Part shown: positions 1 to 11,107 of the stretch, piece after piece | Layout: each line of letters starts with the position of its first letter | Numbering within the stretch: position 1 is the stretch's first letter | From: Culex pipiens pallens | Taxonomy: Eukaryota > Arthropoda > Insecta > Diptera > Culicidae | NCBI RefSeq assembly: GCF_016801865.2 | Contig: NC_068938.1 | Span: forward strand, 27,602,240 to 27,666,239 | Length of the DNA: 64,000 bases | Reading direction: 5' to 3' | Position numbers and translations under genes: made by a program | Notes under the pieces: model-generated | Told to the model about the DNA's origin: nothing | Database searches by the model: none | Seen by the model: only the letters and a program-made list of their open reading frames with translations

Positions 1-150
1 TTTTGGTAATTTTAGTAATTTTGGTAATTTTGTTAATTTTGTTAATTTTGGTAATTTTGTTAATATTAATTTTGTTGATTTTGGTAATTTTGATAATTTG
101 GTTTATTTTGTTAACTTTATTAATTTTGTTTGTTTTGTTAATTTTGTATG
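1..150. repeat. Degenerate TTTTGTTAA/TTTTGGTAA tandem repeat
   Basis: Units of about 9-10 bp (TTTTGGTAA, TTTTGTTAA, TTTTGATAA) repeat from the window edge to about 150. The left end is cut by the window. Confidence 0.8.
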
Positions 151-410
151 TTTTCCAAAAAATCTTTTATTGACTAAATTTAGTTTTAAAATTATGCAAT
201 AGTAATTTTCCAATATGAACTTTAACAAATAACAAAAAAAAAACAAGTTGAAAGATGCAAAAAAGTATAAAACTACTCAGTGTACAATGAATAATTGAAA
301 CTCTTGAGAAAAAATCTGATCCTTCAATAAAAATAATTTTAAATTTTTAAAATTAGCTTAACTTCTGAAAAGTTCAGAAAGTTTCCCTTATTTCACAATT
401 TAAAACAAAT

Positions 411-552
411 CTGGAGTTTTTTCAAAGGGTCTAATAAACCACATTTTCAATTTTTGCTTTTTGGGTGTTTTTTATTACCCCTGCACTGACTCAAGGTGGT
501 TTCAAAAACACACAAAAAACAAAAACTGGAAATTTGATTTATTATAAAAGTT
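411..552. mobile_element. Palindromic MITE, CTGGAGTTTTTT family, copy 1
   Basis: The arms begin CTGGAGTTTTTTC and contain AATTTTTGCTTTTTGGG, mirrored by CAAAAAACAAAAACTGG. The right end is degraded. Better copies of the same family lie at 58979-59125 and 59719-59874. Confidence 0.6.
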
Positions 553-2528
553 TCAATTTGTAACATTGATAATTATACTAATATTTTCAAAGATATCCTC
601 GGTTGAAAATTACAGGCTATATAGGTGACACTCAGAGATATTCAATTTCATCGATTTGGATTCTTTGTGAGGCTTAACCTCGAAACTAATTGTTCGATTT
701 TTAAAATTCCAAAGAAAAAATTATAGGAAATATTCTTAGCTTTTCACAAATATTTTTTTCTAATTCGATTTTGTTTAAAAATAGATTTAAAAAAAATCGA
801 ACAGAAATCTGAATAAGCCCAAAATACAACCAGCAACCCTAAAACAAACATTTGCCGTAACTCGCAAGGAACCGTTCCTGATGGAATCGACAAAGCTCGT
901 AAAAGAGTAAACTTTTTAACTTTCTGCCATTGACCAAACTGCTTCGGCTGCTTTTTGGGTACGAAATTGAATTCGACGTCGTCGGGAGGGGAACTTTTCG
1001 GGGATGCAAATTGGCCCCGTCCGCAAGGAATGGTCGCATCGCCACGCATGGTGTAAATCGGTACAAAACAGAGCTTCCACACCACAGCACAGCAAATGTT
1101 AAAAAGTTCCGTCTAGACGGATTCGATTGTGGGAATCTGGTTTGAATTGTTAGCGGGGAAAAACGACTTGGACGAAAAAGTTGGACGGACGGCGGCGCTT
1201 TGTTCGGCGGTGCCAGTTTCCCAAATTGGACGGTTTCTTTGTTGTCTCAAAAGGACTCGTAAAAAAGGATACAGTCTTGGGAGTTGAAACTCTATATACG
1301 TACGACAGGATTCGAGCAAAGAAATGATGAAAATCCAATTAAAATACGAGAACGATATTTCGGGGAAGCACTTGATACCAATTAATGTGCACCCTTGGTG
1401 AAAAAAGCGGTTCAACTTTCGTCTGAGGTCCCGGGAAAGCTCCAAGGTCACCGACCTTCCCATCCGTTTTTTTCCTCAAGTTGATCAAAATACGTTCCTT
1501 CCAAGAATTGTCCCGACACACCACCACGGTAATACCCGTCTGGGTTTTCACCTTTTCATCTTGATAAAATATCCTTTTTCCGTCGCAGCAGCAGCAGCAG
1601 CAGACGACAACAACCAGTTTCCCACCTGATGCCACCTTGAAGGACGTGCAGGGTGGCGACTTTGCTCAGAATTTGCCCGAGGCCCCTCACTCGTTGGTCT
1701 GGGGCCAATTCGGCGTGAAAATTGCGGGGTTTTTCCGCGCCGCCAGCCAAGAAGGCAACCGGTGTGCGGATTCGATATTGATGGCCATAAATCTTCTGTC
1801 GGGTTGTCGTCGAAGGACGACCGACCGAGGCGGTGGCGCGCTGAAGAACTTCCGGCGAAGCTGCTGACCTTTGCCAAAGGATCTAAGAAATATTTCTTTG
1901 GCCTCGGCACAAATCCGCTGGCGTGACGCTGAAGTGAAAGGCAAAAAACGGTAAATTATGGTTTGTTTGAAATTTTCCACGGACTTTGCAGTGCGCTCTT
2001 TGTTTCAGGACTTGAAGCAGTCGAGTAGCTTTTAGTCCAGCGCGAGCATTTTTTTTTTCGTCGCGTTTCTCGCTGAAATGTGCCAAGAGAATTTTTATCT
2101 TTCTTTGTTAAGTTTCTCCCTGAGAAAATGGATAAATTTGATGAAAGTCTTATGTTGGTAGCGCGATGCGCGATTGCGGATTTGGCAAACCTTCTCAGAA
2201 GTTAGGTACTTCTTTATTTCAAGGATGGAGAACCAATAAAATCGTGAACTAGGTTGATGGCTTACCTGAAAAGAAAAAAAGAGAAAAAAAGTTTGGTTAA
2301 TCATGACAAAAACTCTGACAAAGCTACGCTTCCGAGGTTCCTATTCACATTTGATGCATTCATAATTTGCCTTAATAGACTGAATTAGATGATGAGTTCC
2401 CAGATCAACGAACGCTAAATGAACGCCATTTTGACGGAAGAGTCATACAATTTTCGAATACCAGAATATTTTTTTACACATTTTTTAAGAATATTTGTGT
2501 TTTTGAATTTTCGATATTTATTTTTTTA
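553..2528. other. Gene-free stretch with a GC-richer island (about 930-1960)
   Basis: No frame here looks coding: the longest are about 120 codons and overlap each other on both strands. A (GCA)6 microsatellite lies at 1585-1603. The island is not obviously repeated in the window and could be regulatory or UTR sequence. The flanks are AT-rich. Confidence 0.4.
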
Positions 2529-3727
2529 TATTTTAGTATTTTAGTATTTTAGTATTTTAGTATTTTAGTATTTTAGTATTTTAGTATTTTAGTATTTTAG
2601 TATTTTAGTATTTTAGTATTTTAGTATTTTAGTATTTTAGTATTTTAGTATTTTAGTATTTTAGTATTTTAGTATTTTAGTATTTTAGTATTTTAGTATT
2701 TTAGTATTTTAGTATTTTAGTATTTTAGTATTTAAGTATTTAAGTATTTTAGTATTTTAGTATTTTAGTATTTTAGTTTTTTAGTATTTTAGTATTTTAG
2801 TATTTTAGTATTTTAGTATTTTAGTATTTTAGTATTTTAGTATTTTAGTATTTTAGTATTTTAGTATTTTAGTATTTTAGTATTTTAGTATTTTAGTATT
2901 TTAGTATTTTAGTACTTTAGTATTTTAGTATTTTAGTATTTTAGTATTTTAGTATTTTAGTATTTTAGTATTTTAGTATTTTAGTATTTTAGTATTTTAG
3001 TATTTTAGTATTTTAGTATTTTAGTATTTTAGTATTTTAGTATTTTAGTATTTTAGTATTTTAGTATTTTAGTATTTTAGTATTTTAGTATTTTAGTATT
3101 TTAGTATTTTAGTATTTTAGTATTTTAGTATTTTAGTATTTTAGTATTTTAGTATTTTAGTATTTTAGTATTTTAGTATTTTAGTATTTTAGTATTTTAG
3201 TATTTTAGTATTTTAGTATTTTAGTATTTTAGTATTTTAGTATTTTAGTATTTTAGTATTTTAGTATTTTAGTATTTTAGTATTTTAGTATTTTAGTATT
3301 TTAGTATTTTAGTATTTTAGTATTTTAGTATTTTAGTATTTTAGTATTTTAGTATTTTAGTATTTTAGTATTTTAGTATTTTAGTATTGTAGTATTTTAG
3401 TATTTTAGTATTTTAGTATTTTAGTATTTTAGTATTTTAGTATTTTAGTATTTTAGTATTTTAGTATTTTAGTATTTTAGTATTTTAGTATTTTAGTATT
3501 TTAGTATTTTAGTATTTTAGTATTTTAGTATTCTAGTATTTTAGTATTTTAGTATTTTAGTATTTTAGTATTTTAGTATTTTAGTATTTTAGTATTTTAG
3601 TATTTTAGTATTTTAGTATTTTAGTATTTTAGTATTTTAGTATTTTAGTATTTTAGTATTTTAGTATTTTAGTATTTTAGTATTTTAGTATTTTAGTATT
3701 TTAGTATTTTAGTATTTCAGTATTTAG
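2529..3727. repeat. Satellite array of 8-bp unit TATTTTAG (about 150 copies)
   Basis: Almost perfectly homogeneous tandem 8-mer over 1.2 kb. Single variant units occur at about 2734-2747 (TATTTAAG twice), 2777 (TTTTTTAG), 2913 (TACTTTAG), 3385 (TATTGTAG), 3529 (TATTCTAG) and near the right end (TATTTCAG). Such low divergence implies recent expansion or ongoing homogenisation. Length may be an assembly estimate. Confidence 0.97.
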
Positions 3728-3968
3728 CAGGGATGGGACAATCGTGAAAAAAATCATTCTCGCTAGCGAACTTTCTTCACCCTCAAAAAGAAAAGAGGCG
3801 AATTGCGCAAAAGAAAATCGCTCCAGTATTTCTCCGATAAATTCAATCTGTTCAGGATTTTCGAGATTTTTTTTGTGATTTTCGTGCGCGAGAGAGTAGA
3901 GCCATGCTCCCTACGGATTTTTTTTCTCTTGAAAGTTTTTCTTTTGATGATGATTCTTCCATCTCTGG

Positions 3969-4620
3969 ATTTTAGTTTTGAGTTTTTAGTTTTCAGTTTT
4001 TAGCTTTTAGTTTTTAGTTTTTAGTTTTTAGTTTTTAGTTTTTAGTTTTTAGTTTTTAGTTTTTAGTTTTTAGTTTTTAGTTTTTAGTTTTTAGTTTTTA
4101 GTTTTTAGTTTTTAGTTTTTAGTTTTTAGTTTTTAGTTTTTAGTTTTTAGTTTTTAGTTTTTAGTTTTTAGTTTTTAGTTTTTAGTTTTTAGTTTTTAGT
4201 TTTAGTTTTTAGTTTTTAGTTTTTAGTTTTTAGTTTTTAGTTTTTAGTTTTTAGTTTTTAGTTTTTAGTTTTTAGTTTTTAGTTTTTAGTTTTTAGTTTT
4301 TAGTTTTTAGTTTTTAGTTTTTAGTTTTTAGTTTTTAGTTTTTAGTTTTTAGTTTTTAGTTTTTAGTTTTTAGTTTTTAGTTTTTAGTTTTTAGTTTTTA
4401 GTTTTTAGTTTTTAGTTTTTAGTTTTTAGTTTTTAGTTTTTAGTTTTTAGTTTTTAGTTTTTAGTTTTTAGTTTTTAGTTTTTAGTTTTTAGTTTTTAGT
4501 TTTTAGTTTTTAGTTTTTAGTTTTTAGTTTTTAGTTTTTAGTTTTTAGTTTTTAGTTTTTAGTTTTTAGTTTTTAGTTTTTAGTTTTTAGTTTTTAGTTT
4601 TTAGTTTTTAGTTTTTAGTT
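3969..4620. repeat. Satellite array of 7-bp unit TTTTTAG (about 90 copies)
   Basis: The first units are irregular (TTTTGAG, TTTTCAG, CTTTTAG), then the array is perfect from about 4003 apart from one 6-bp unit near 4199. The unit is related to the 8-bp satellite 240 bp to the left by loss of one base and A-to-T change. Confidence 0.97.
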
Positions 4621-4658
4621 TTCAATCGTAGTTTTCAATCTTAGTTTTCAATCTTAGA
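4621..4658. repeat. Three copies of a 13-bp unit derived from the 7-bp satellite
   Basis: TTTTCAATCTTAG-like units (the first with CGTAG) follow directly after the 7-bp array. They look like an edge variant of the array. Confidence 0.75.
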
Positions 4659-5912
4659 AGGTTAACAAAATGATGAAGATCTGAAAAAGGACCAGAAAAA
4701 CCTTAAAATCCCTGCTAGTTGAACCACATTACTTTCCACCTCGATAGTCTATCACCTCGACACTGCCGGTTCCCGGTTGACATTATTTGAACCTGCGCGC
4801 CGGCCCAAATGGCCCTCTTCTAAACATGGTGACAAAACAGAACTGAACGCGTTCAACACACGACCATTCATAAAGCCATCGACGGGGAACCGAAACTATT
4901 AATCTTTTTTTCCATAAACCGTTCACGGTTCCTTTTTTTTACACACACTCTCCCGAAGATCGTTCCGCTCAGATTCCGGAGGTCTGGAGCTTCCCCATAC
5001 GCCACCAGAGTCAGGTCGTTGAATTTTTATATTCTGGCAAGGCCTCCAAATGTGAGAGAAATTTTCTGAATCATTTGGTATCACAAGCTTCATAAATCAT
5101 GAACGTGAAAATGGAGTTTTCTTTGCCGCGGCCCAATCGAATCTCCCAGACCCCCTCGCGCTGGCGATGACTGGAAAGACTTGGAAACATCCGGAACATC
5201 GGAAAGTCATCACGGCCGGAGCTGCCACCGGAGGTCGATAACAGCCGCGGTACTCTGTATTCAAACCTTTTTTTAGGGGTGTTATTTATGAACTTGGTGC
5301 GAGACGTGGCCCTCCCAGGGGGGACCTCATCGATGGATTTTCCGAAATGAAGAATCGATTTTGGCTCCTCGTGTGAACAAAAGGGGGAAAAATTCAATTA
5401 CAGCAGGATGCTGTGCCTCTGTGGATATGGGATGATGCCACCATATCTTGAGGAACTAATACGGTCGTTGAAATAGCCCAATTCACAACAGCTGGGCAGG
5501 CCCTAAAAAGCAATTTGTGGTAGGACGTGGATAGTGAACCAGAAGAGGTTGAAAAATGGTCAAAATTTGTGACCATGTCAGGTATTATTTTCAAGATGTC
5601 ATTTGAAGATTTTAAATTTCAGCTCATGTTAAGTAAATGATCATAAAAATGCAGGTGTTTATGTTACAGACATAACCAGCTTGACAAAGAACGTTAACGT
5701 TCTGAAACAAACAAACAAAAAAATGTTTAAATTCTAAATAAAAATCTGCCCACAAACCAACCAACAAACTGTCAAAGACAGCCCGTGTTTTTCCTCGCCC
5801 CCAAAGGCACAGCATAATTAATGAACGCCCAAGCAAAATGAAGAAATAAGTTCCAAAAGACGACAACACAGCTCCCAGACTAGACACGATGACCGGCCCG
5901 GAAAATGGGTCA
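4659..5912. other. Gene-free stretch, moderately GC-rich at 4740-5600
   Basis: Low-repeat sequence with short frames on both strands, none recognisable. It may contain regulatory sequence; no splice signals in coding context seen. Confidence 0.35.
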
Positions 5913-5920
5913 ATGTGGCC

Positions 5921-6625
5921 TAGCGTGGCTCACGGATATATGAAAAAGACAAAAGTGTTCAATTCCAAACGCCTCGACCAGATTTTTGTAGCAATATGGC
6001 CCCAGAACATAGCCTGAAACTTTGAGAGCATTTGGTTAAGGTTTAGTACTTCCACCATTGACCTGAAGTTAGTATGGAACTTTTAAAGATTTACTATGGG
6101 AAATTTTCACTTTTAACCTCTTCTTAGATAAAGTTTCCCAAAACCCAATCAAATTTTCTTATTCTCAAGTTTCTTATAGGTTTTGATCCGGGGAACAACT
6201 ATGTAGAACATCGCAAAGCGCTAGGAATTGATCCTGAAAAGATACAGGATATTTTTTGGAGCTAGGAATTTTTTTTTAACGTGCTCTACAAATTTGCCTG
6301 TATCTTTCCGGGATTAATTCCTAGCGCTTTGTGATGTTCTACAAAGTTGTTCCCCGGATCGAAACCTATAAGAAACTACTACTTTGAGAAAAATTCATAG
6401 GGCATAGGAAAATATACTCGAAGAAAAGTTAAAAAGTTGAAAATAAATAAATTAAATTTATTGAAATTTCTTTATAACTTCAGGTCAATGGTGGAAGTTC
6501 TAAACCTTAACCAAATGCGCTCAAAATTTCAGGCTATGTTTTGGGGCCACATTGCTACAAAATTCCGGTTGAGGCGTTCGAAATTGAACACTTTTGTCTT
6601 TTTCATATATCCGTGAGCCACGCTA
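5921..6625. mobile_element. hAT-like palindromic MITE, 705 bp, with 8-bp target duplication
   Basis: Termini start TAGCGTGGCTCACGG and are perfect inverted repeats for over 40 bp, then imperfect for most of the element; an inner pair lies at about 6180-6245 and 6296-6375. The 8-bp ATGTGGCC at 5913-5920 is duplicated exactly at 6626-6633. An 8-bp duplication and TAGNG ends are hallmarks of the hAT superfamily. There is no transposase frame, so it is non-autonomous. Confidence 0.92.
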
Positions 6626-6633
6626 ATGTGGCC

Positions 6634-7170
6634 CCAAGGCTCCCGAGGAACGTATGTGGCGACGGTCATTGCGGTGCGGTTTTTGGGTGGCATTCCGCCA
6701 CACACATGGCACCTCGGGCGACCTGGATGGGCAGTTTCCCAACGTGTCACGAGTATCAGAACGAGGGGAAGAGGGGTAAATGGGAAAAGTTTGTGTCCTC
6801 GTCAGGAAGGACGAGAATCCTTCTGCGATGTCACACAACCGTCCAGGAAAACGGTCCCCGGGGGAAAACTTTTAATCAAACACAACTCCCCGTCGTCGTA
6901 CGGAGCAAGGAGAACGGGGGACATCTCAGCTTGAGATTTTTCCGGCTTTTTGCGGTCAGCCTGGACGAGGAAATGATTGCTCAATCTGTGGGCAACCTCT
7001 CGCCAACCATCAGGCTCTGGAGGCTCTGGCTGCTGCCGGGGAGAGGTTCTTTGTTTGTACGGCGACGGGACATCAAACAAAGGGTGGCTGCTGACCTAGT
7101 TGGGGCTCCCGAGTTCGAGGTGATGCTTGTCACACACGTCAAAGTTGGAACGGGTTTCGGGTGAATATGA
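6634..7170. other. GC-rich island without a convincing gene
   Basis: A 207-codon plus-strand frame (6541-7164) runs through it but begins inside the MITE, and its product has no domain I recognise. Overlapping long frames in other phases reflect the GC content. I treat it as non-coding single-copy sequence. Confidence 0.35.
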
Positions 7171-8775
7171 GAGGACAGAGTTTGGTAATAGGTTGAACTT
7201 TAACCATTACATCAATAAAGGCACCTTTGTTTTGAATAAATTGAAAATGTATCGAATTGTTATCAATTGGATCTTTCTGCAGTCTCGGCTCAACTAGCAA
7301 ACGTCTAATTAAAGATTGATGGGGTGAACTGTCTTTGTACTACTTGCTATGAATATTGCTTATCTACTAATAGAATCTAAATCATTTGGATACCACAGAT
7401 ACAATCCAAACAAAATTAACAGATATACTTTCTTTAAATGTAAATATAATTGTATATCTTAACAACTTTAACCCAAATTACAGCGTATTATTACAGCAAA
7501 ATACTTTGCTCAACAATTTTACTCTCAATCCACGCAGCAACGAACTTCTACAGAACTAACCACCTACCTTTTGTTTGCGCCCACCTCGGAAAAGTTTGGC
7601 GGTAATGATGGCAAAGCGTCACACCGCCATCGCATGCCACACAGCACTTGTTTTTCGGTTTCTTTAAGATTCACGTGGCAAATTACTTGAATAATCTGTT
7701 TATACATTTTTCCACAAAAATACTTCATCGATTTGAAAATCACAACAAACTGATAAAGCAATATCAAAAATGTTCCAAATGCATGTTTGCAAAAGACTAG
7801 GCATCATATTTTTGGGCTTTTTTAAGCATTGTAGAGGACTTTATTGTTATGATCAACAATGGAGTAGGGACAAGGTTACGGGAACTAGGACACGGAAAGA
7901 GTTGATGCCCAACCATTTTAAAGGGGATAAGGGAAATTTTCCACGTTATTTGCAACTAAGTTGCGCTTGGTGTTTGATGTTGTTGAGAGAGTTTTGATTA
8001 GAGAATTTTCGCGATTTTGCATGCTGCATAAAATTCTTGAAATTTGAAATTTTCGTGAAATTTAAAAATGATTTTATTTATCCTTATACCGAACATTATA
8101 AAAATTTCTTTGATTGTTTTTATAATTTTATTGGAAATATTTATTCTTATTTTCATTATATTTTAACATTAAAAAAATAATTATAATAAGTATGTTTGGA
8201 AGTTTTCAGAACATCGCTCATATTTTCCTTAATGTTAATTAATTGATTTTAAATTATCGAACAAGAGCAAATTTTTTTTTTTAATGAAAACTCCATTGCT
8301 AAAGCTATTTATAGTATAAATTTTATTCAGCTTTTCGTGAATATTTTTTTTTTCTTCCCTGTGATAAAAATTTTTCTATCATATTATTATGAAGTTGATT
8401 TACAAAAAAACTGATGATATTTGAACTTGGTTTTTTAAGTTTACTAACAACAATTTCCCAACATAATAATTGTTTGCTTGCCATTTTAAAATATTCAAGA
8501 AAATTTCTGTAAATTTTTCACGTTTTGATAATTTGCCTTTATGATCCCCGTAGGGATTGGAAATTTATAAACTTACTTTTTGAATTTCGAAGATTTTGTA
8601 ACAGCTTATATTTTGTTACTTGAATTTTTAATAAATCTTTTTAAAGGCGAGATAGTCTGAAAATGAATATTTTAAAAGTGGCACCAAGACTTTAAATTAA
8701 ACATTTTGGTTTAAAAAATATTATTGAAATAGCCTATGTTATTATGCTCTCTAATCTTTTGGAGGAAACAAAAAC
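7171..8775. other. AT-rich gene-free stretch
   Basis: No gene, clear inverted repeat or tandem array seen. A small GC-richer patch lies at 7565-7670. Confidence 0.4.
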
Positions 8776-9396
8776 TTAACCCTCTACAATCTAACCTGCC
8801 TTTAGACTATAAAATCGCCAAAAATCAATTTTCCAACCAATTTTTGATCTTAAAAAAGCATTGGAAAGAAGATCTCTTAAAAATATAGAAAATTTCAGGG
8901 TTGGAATTTTAACTTGTTTTATGTGACTTTGCCAATGTTTTAAAAAATGTCATTTTTTTAGGGGTTAGCTTTGGCTGTCTTTTATACTAAAATTTCCAAT
9001 ACTTTCAGTTAAAAGAAGTATGCAGTAATTTTTGTAGTGCCCCAGACTATGCCTCCACGCATTTTTTTTTGCAATTTAAATTATGATGGTGCCATTCTAT
9101 AGGAGAAAATGTGAAAAACATGCAAAAAATTTAAAATGTAACTGTAAAATCGTGAAAAAATAGATAGGCAAAATGTAATTATATTAGGTGGCAGAATAGG
9201 CCAAATACTACCAAAAACAAACATAAACTGAACAAGATAAATGCAAATTAAAATACTAAAAATAAAACAAGAAAAGCTTAAAACGAGAGAAGTAAAGTTC
9301 TACGTGTTCTACGAAAAAAGTTGCTCAAAATGGCCTCCTGAACACGGGAAAAATAAATATTTTCGAAAAAAATAAAATTTGGGCAGTAGAGGGTTA
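8776..9396. mobile_element. MITE-like element with TTAACCCTCTAC ends, copy 1
   Basis: The left end TTAACCCTCTACA is mirrored at the right by GTAGAGGGTTA. The interior is AT-rich and non-coding. A rearranged copy in inverse orientation occupies about 43680-44420. TTAACCCTCTA-type ends are common in mosquito MITEs (general knowledge). Confidence 0.7.
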
Positions 9397-9917
9397 GGTG
9401 TCCACGTGGTTTATGGATGGTCCCAAGTCCAAACCATTACCTACAACTCTGACGCAGTTACGAAATCCATCAGAAAAGCACCTCTGAAGATACATTTTTA
9501 TGATTTTTTTATGGCTTTTTAGGATAGAGATAGCATAGAAAATTTGTTATCCAAATAAAAAAAATACAAAATATGAAATCTAAAAAAAATCGAAATCCTG
9601 TTGTGTCAAATAACTGAAAATAATGTATATTTTGAGCGATTCCAGCTCAAATCAGGATTTTTTCTGATGCTTTTGTACCCGACCCTCTTCGATTTCAATG
9701 AAACTTTTTAAACATGTTATCCTAGGCCTATATAAGCCATTTTTGTGTATATGGAGCCAATTGTACTAGAAAATAACATGTGAATAGGGCGTAAGTAATT
9801 TGAATATTTTTGTATTTTGTAATTTAAAAATTACTATAACTCAAAGCCGTTGCATCGTATCAAAAAGTGGTCATAGACAAACTTGTAGGAAACTGAACGG
9901 GCTTTTTGAAAAAAATA

Positions 9918-10466
9918 CACTGAAAGAAAAAAAACACGCCACTTCCATAAGATTTTTCAATTTTTAAGTTTAAATGTTAAATTTGAAGGTGACGGCTCGA
10001 TTTTTTTCTTACCGGAACTTATAGGAAATTTGACGAGCTTTCCGTTAAAAATATTTTCGAGACTGAAAAATCAAGTCTGTCATTTAGAAATTGCTAAAAA
10101 CCTTCAATAAACCTATTTTTTCAACATTTTTTATTTTTAAAGCCGCTGTATCTTCACAAGGATTGGACATAGGACAAAGGTCAATATGGAGACGTTTATA
10201 TAAAATTGTCTGGGAAATCGATTCCAACTAACGGTAAAATTTTTGACGTTTTAACCACTTTTCAAAAAAACAGTTTTAGTAAATGATTTTTGTATTTTTT
10301 TAGGAGAGACATACCATTCTGCACTTTTCGTGAGTCTTTTTGTAACATTTTAGGCTATTTCCTCAAAAATTTTGAACAAAAAAATCGTGACATCTCCTTT
10401 AAATTTAACTTTTAATCTTAAAAATTGAAAAATCTCATGGAAGTTGCGTGAATTTTTCTTTCAGTG
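9918..10466. mobile_element. Tc1/mariner-like MITE, 549 bp, nested
   Basis: Ends CACTGAAAGAAAAA and TTTTTCTTTCAGTG form inverted repeats of about 50 bp, extending through ACTTCCAT(A/G)AGATTTTTCAA. They are flanked by TA on both sides (9916-9917, 10467-10468), as expected for a TA-targeting family. No transposase. Confidence 0.8.
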
Positions 10467-10470
10467 TATT

Positions 10471-10718
10471 AGTTGTCCCGCCCGTGTGGATCAATCGGAC
10501 CGCGCGCTGGACTCACAATCCAGAGGTCGCCGGTTCGAATCCCGCGGCGGGCGCTCTAAAATTCTTTGTGTAAATATGGGTATTCGGCGCCGTCGCTCCG
10601 TGCCATACTTTCATACACTTAGGAGCCCAGGGCGGCGAAGTCCTTGTAGATAAAAGGAAGACACTAGTGGTTGGTACTAGCAATGGTGGCCGACAGCTAT
10701 AAAGTCAACTTCGTTTTC
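10471..10718 (+). mobile_element. tRNA-derived SINE (single tRNA head)
   Basis: A tRNA-like head (about 10480-10552) has a perfect anticodon stem CTGGA/TCCAG with loop CTCACAA and a B box GGTTCGAATCC, but a mismatched T stem and imperfect acceptor stem, so it is a SINE head rather than a tRNA gene. A non-tRNA body follows and ends in T-rich sequence. GTATT flanks both sides (10466-10470 and 10719-10723), a possible target duplication. Confidence 0.75.
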
Positions 10719-11107
10719 GTATTTTTTTTCAGAAAACCCGTCCAATTTCCCACAAGTTTGTCTTTGACCACTTTTTGATACGATGCAACGACTTTGAGTT
10801 ACAGTAATTTTTAAATTACAAAAAACACAAATATTTAAAATACTTACGCCCATCTCAAATGTCATTTTCGAGTACAACTGACTCCATATAAACAAAAATG
10901 GCTTATTTAGGCCTAGGATAACATGTCTAAAAAAAATCATTGAAATCGAAGAAGGTCGGGTACAAAAGTAGGGGAACTATACCCATTTTAATCGCTATAA
11001 AATCAACATTTTCAGATGTATCAACAATGAAGAGTTTCTTGCTCACCTTAAGGGGTTACATACATGTAAAAATTCAAAAAAAATCATATTTCAGAAAATT
11101 TAATAAA

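Larger units (their letters stand above)
9670..10968. mobile_element. Large inverted-repeat element with CTTTTGTACCCGACC ends, containing two insertions
   Basis: Arms at about 9670-9915 and 10727-10968 are inverted copies: CTTTTGTACCC at the ends, a GTTGCATCGTATCAAAAAGT-like block inside, and GGCCTA(G/T)ATAA between. The original loop is interrupted by a Tc1-like MITE (9918-10466) and a SINE (10471-10718). Its right end directly abuts the TAGGGGAACTATACCC terminus at 10969. No clear target duplication. Confidence 0.75.

Noticed and set aside
2529..4620. Telomere-like repeat (TTAG-containing units)
   Set aside because: Units are 8 and 7 bp and not TTAGG; dipteran telomeres do not use TTAGG, and ordinary sequence lies on both sides.
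6541..7164. 207-codon plus-strand open frame, the longest after V-ATPase D
   Set aside because: It starts inside the right arm of the hAT-like MITE and crosses its end into GC-rich DNA where other phases are also open; no domain, splice or promoter support.
10480..10552. Possible tRNA gene with CAC anticodon
   Set aside because: T stem has a mismatch, the acceptor stem is imperfect and the sequence runs into a SINE body, so it is a SINE head.
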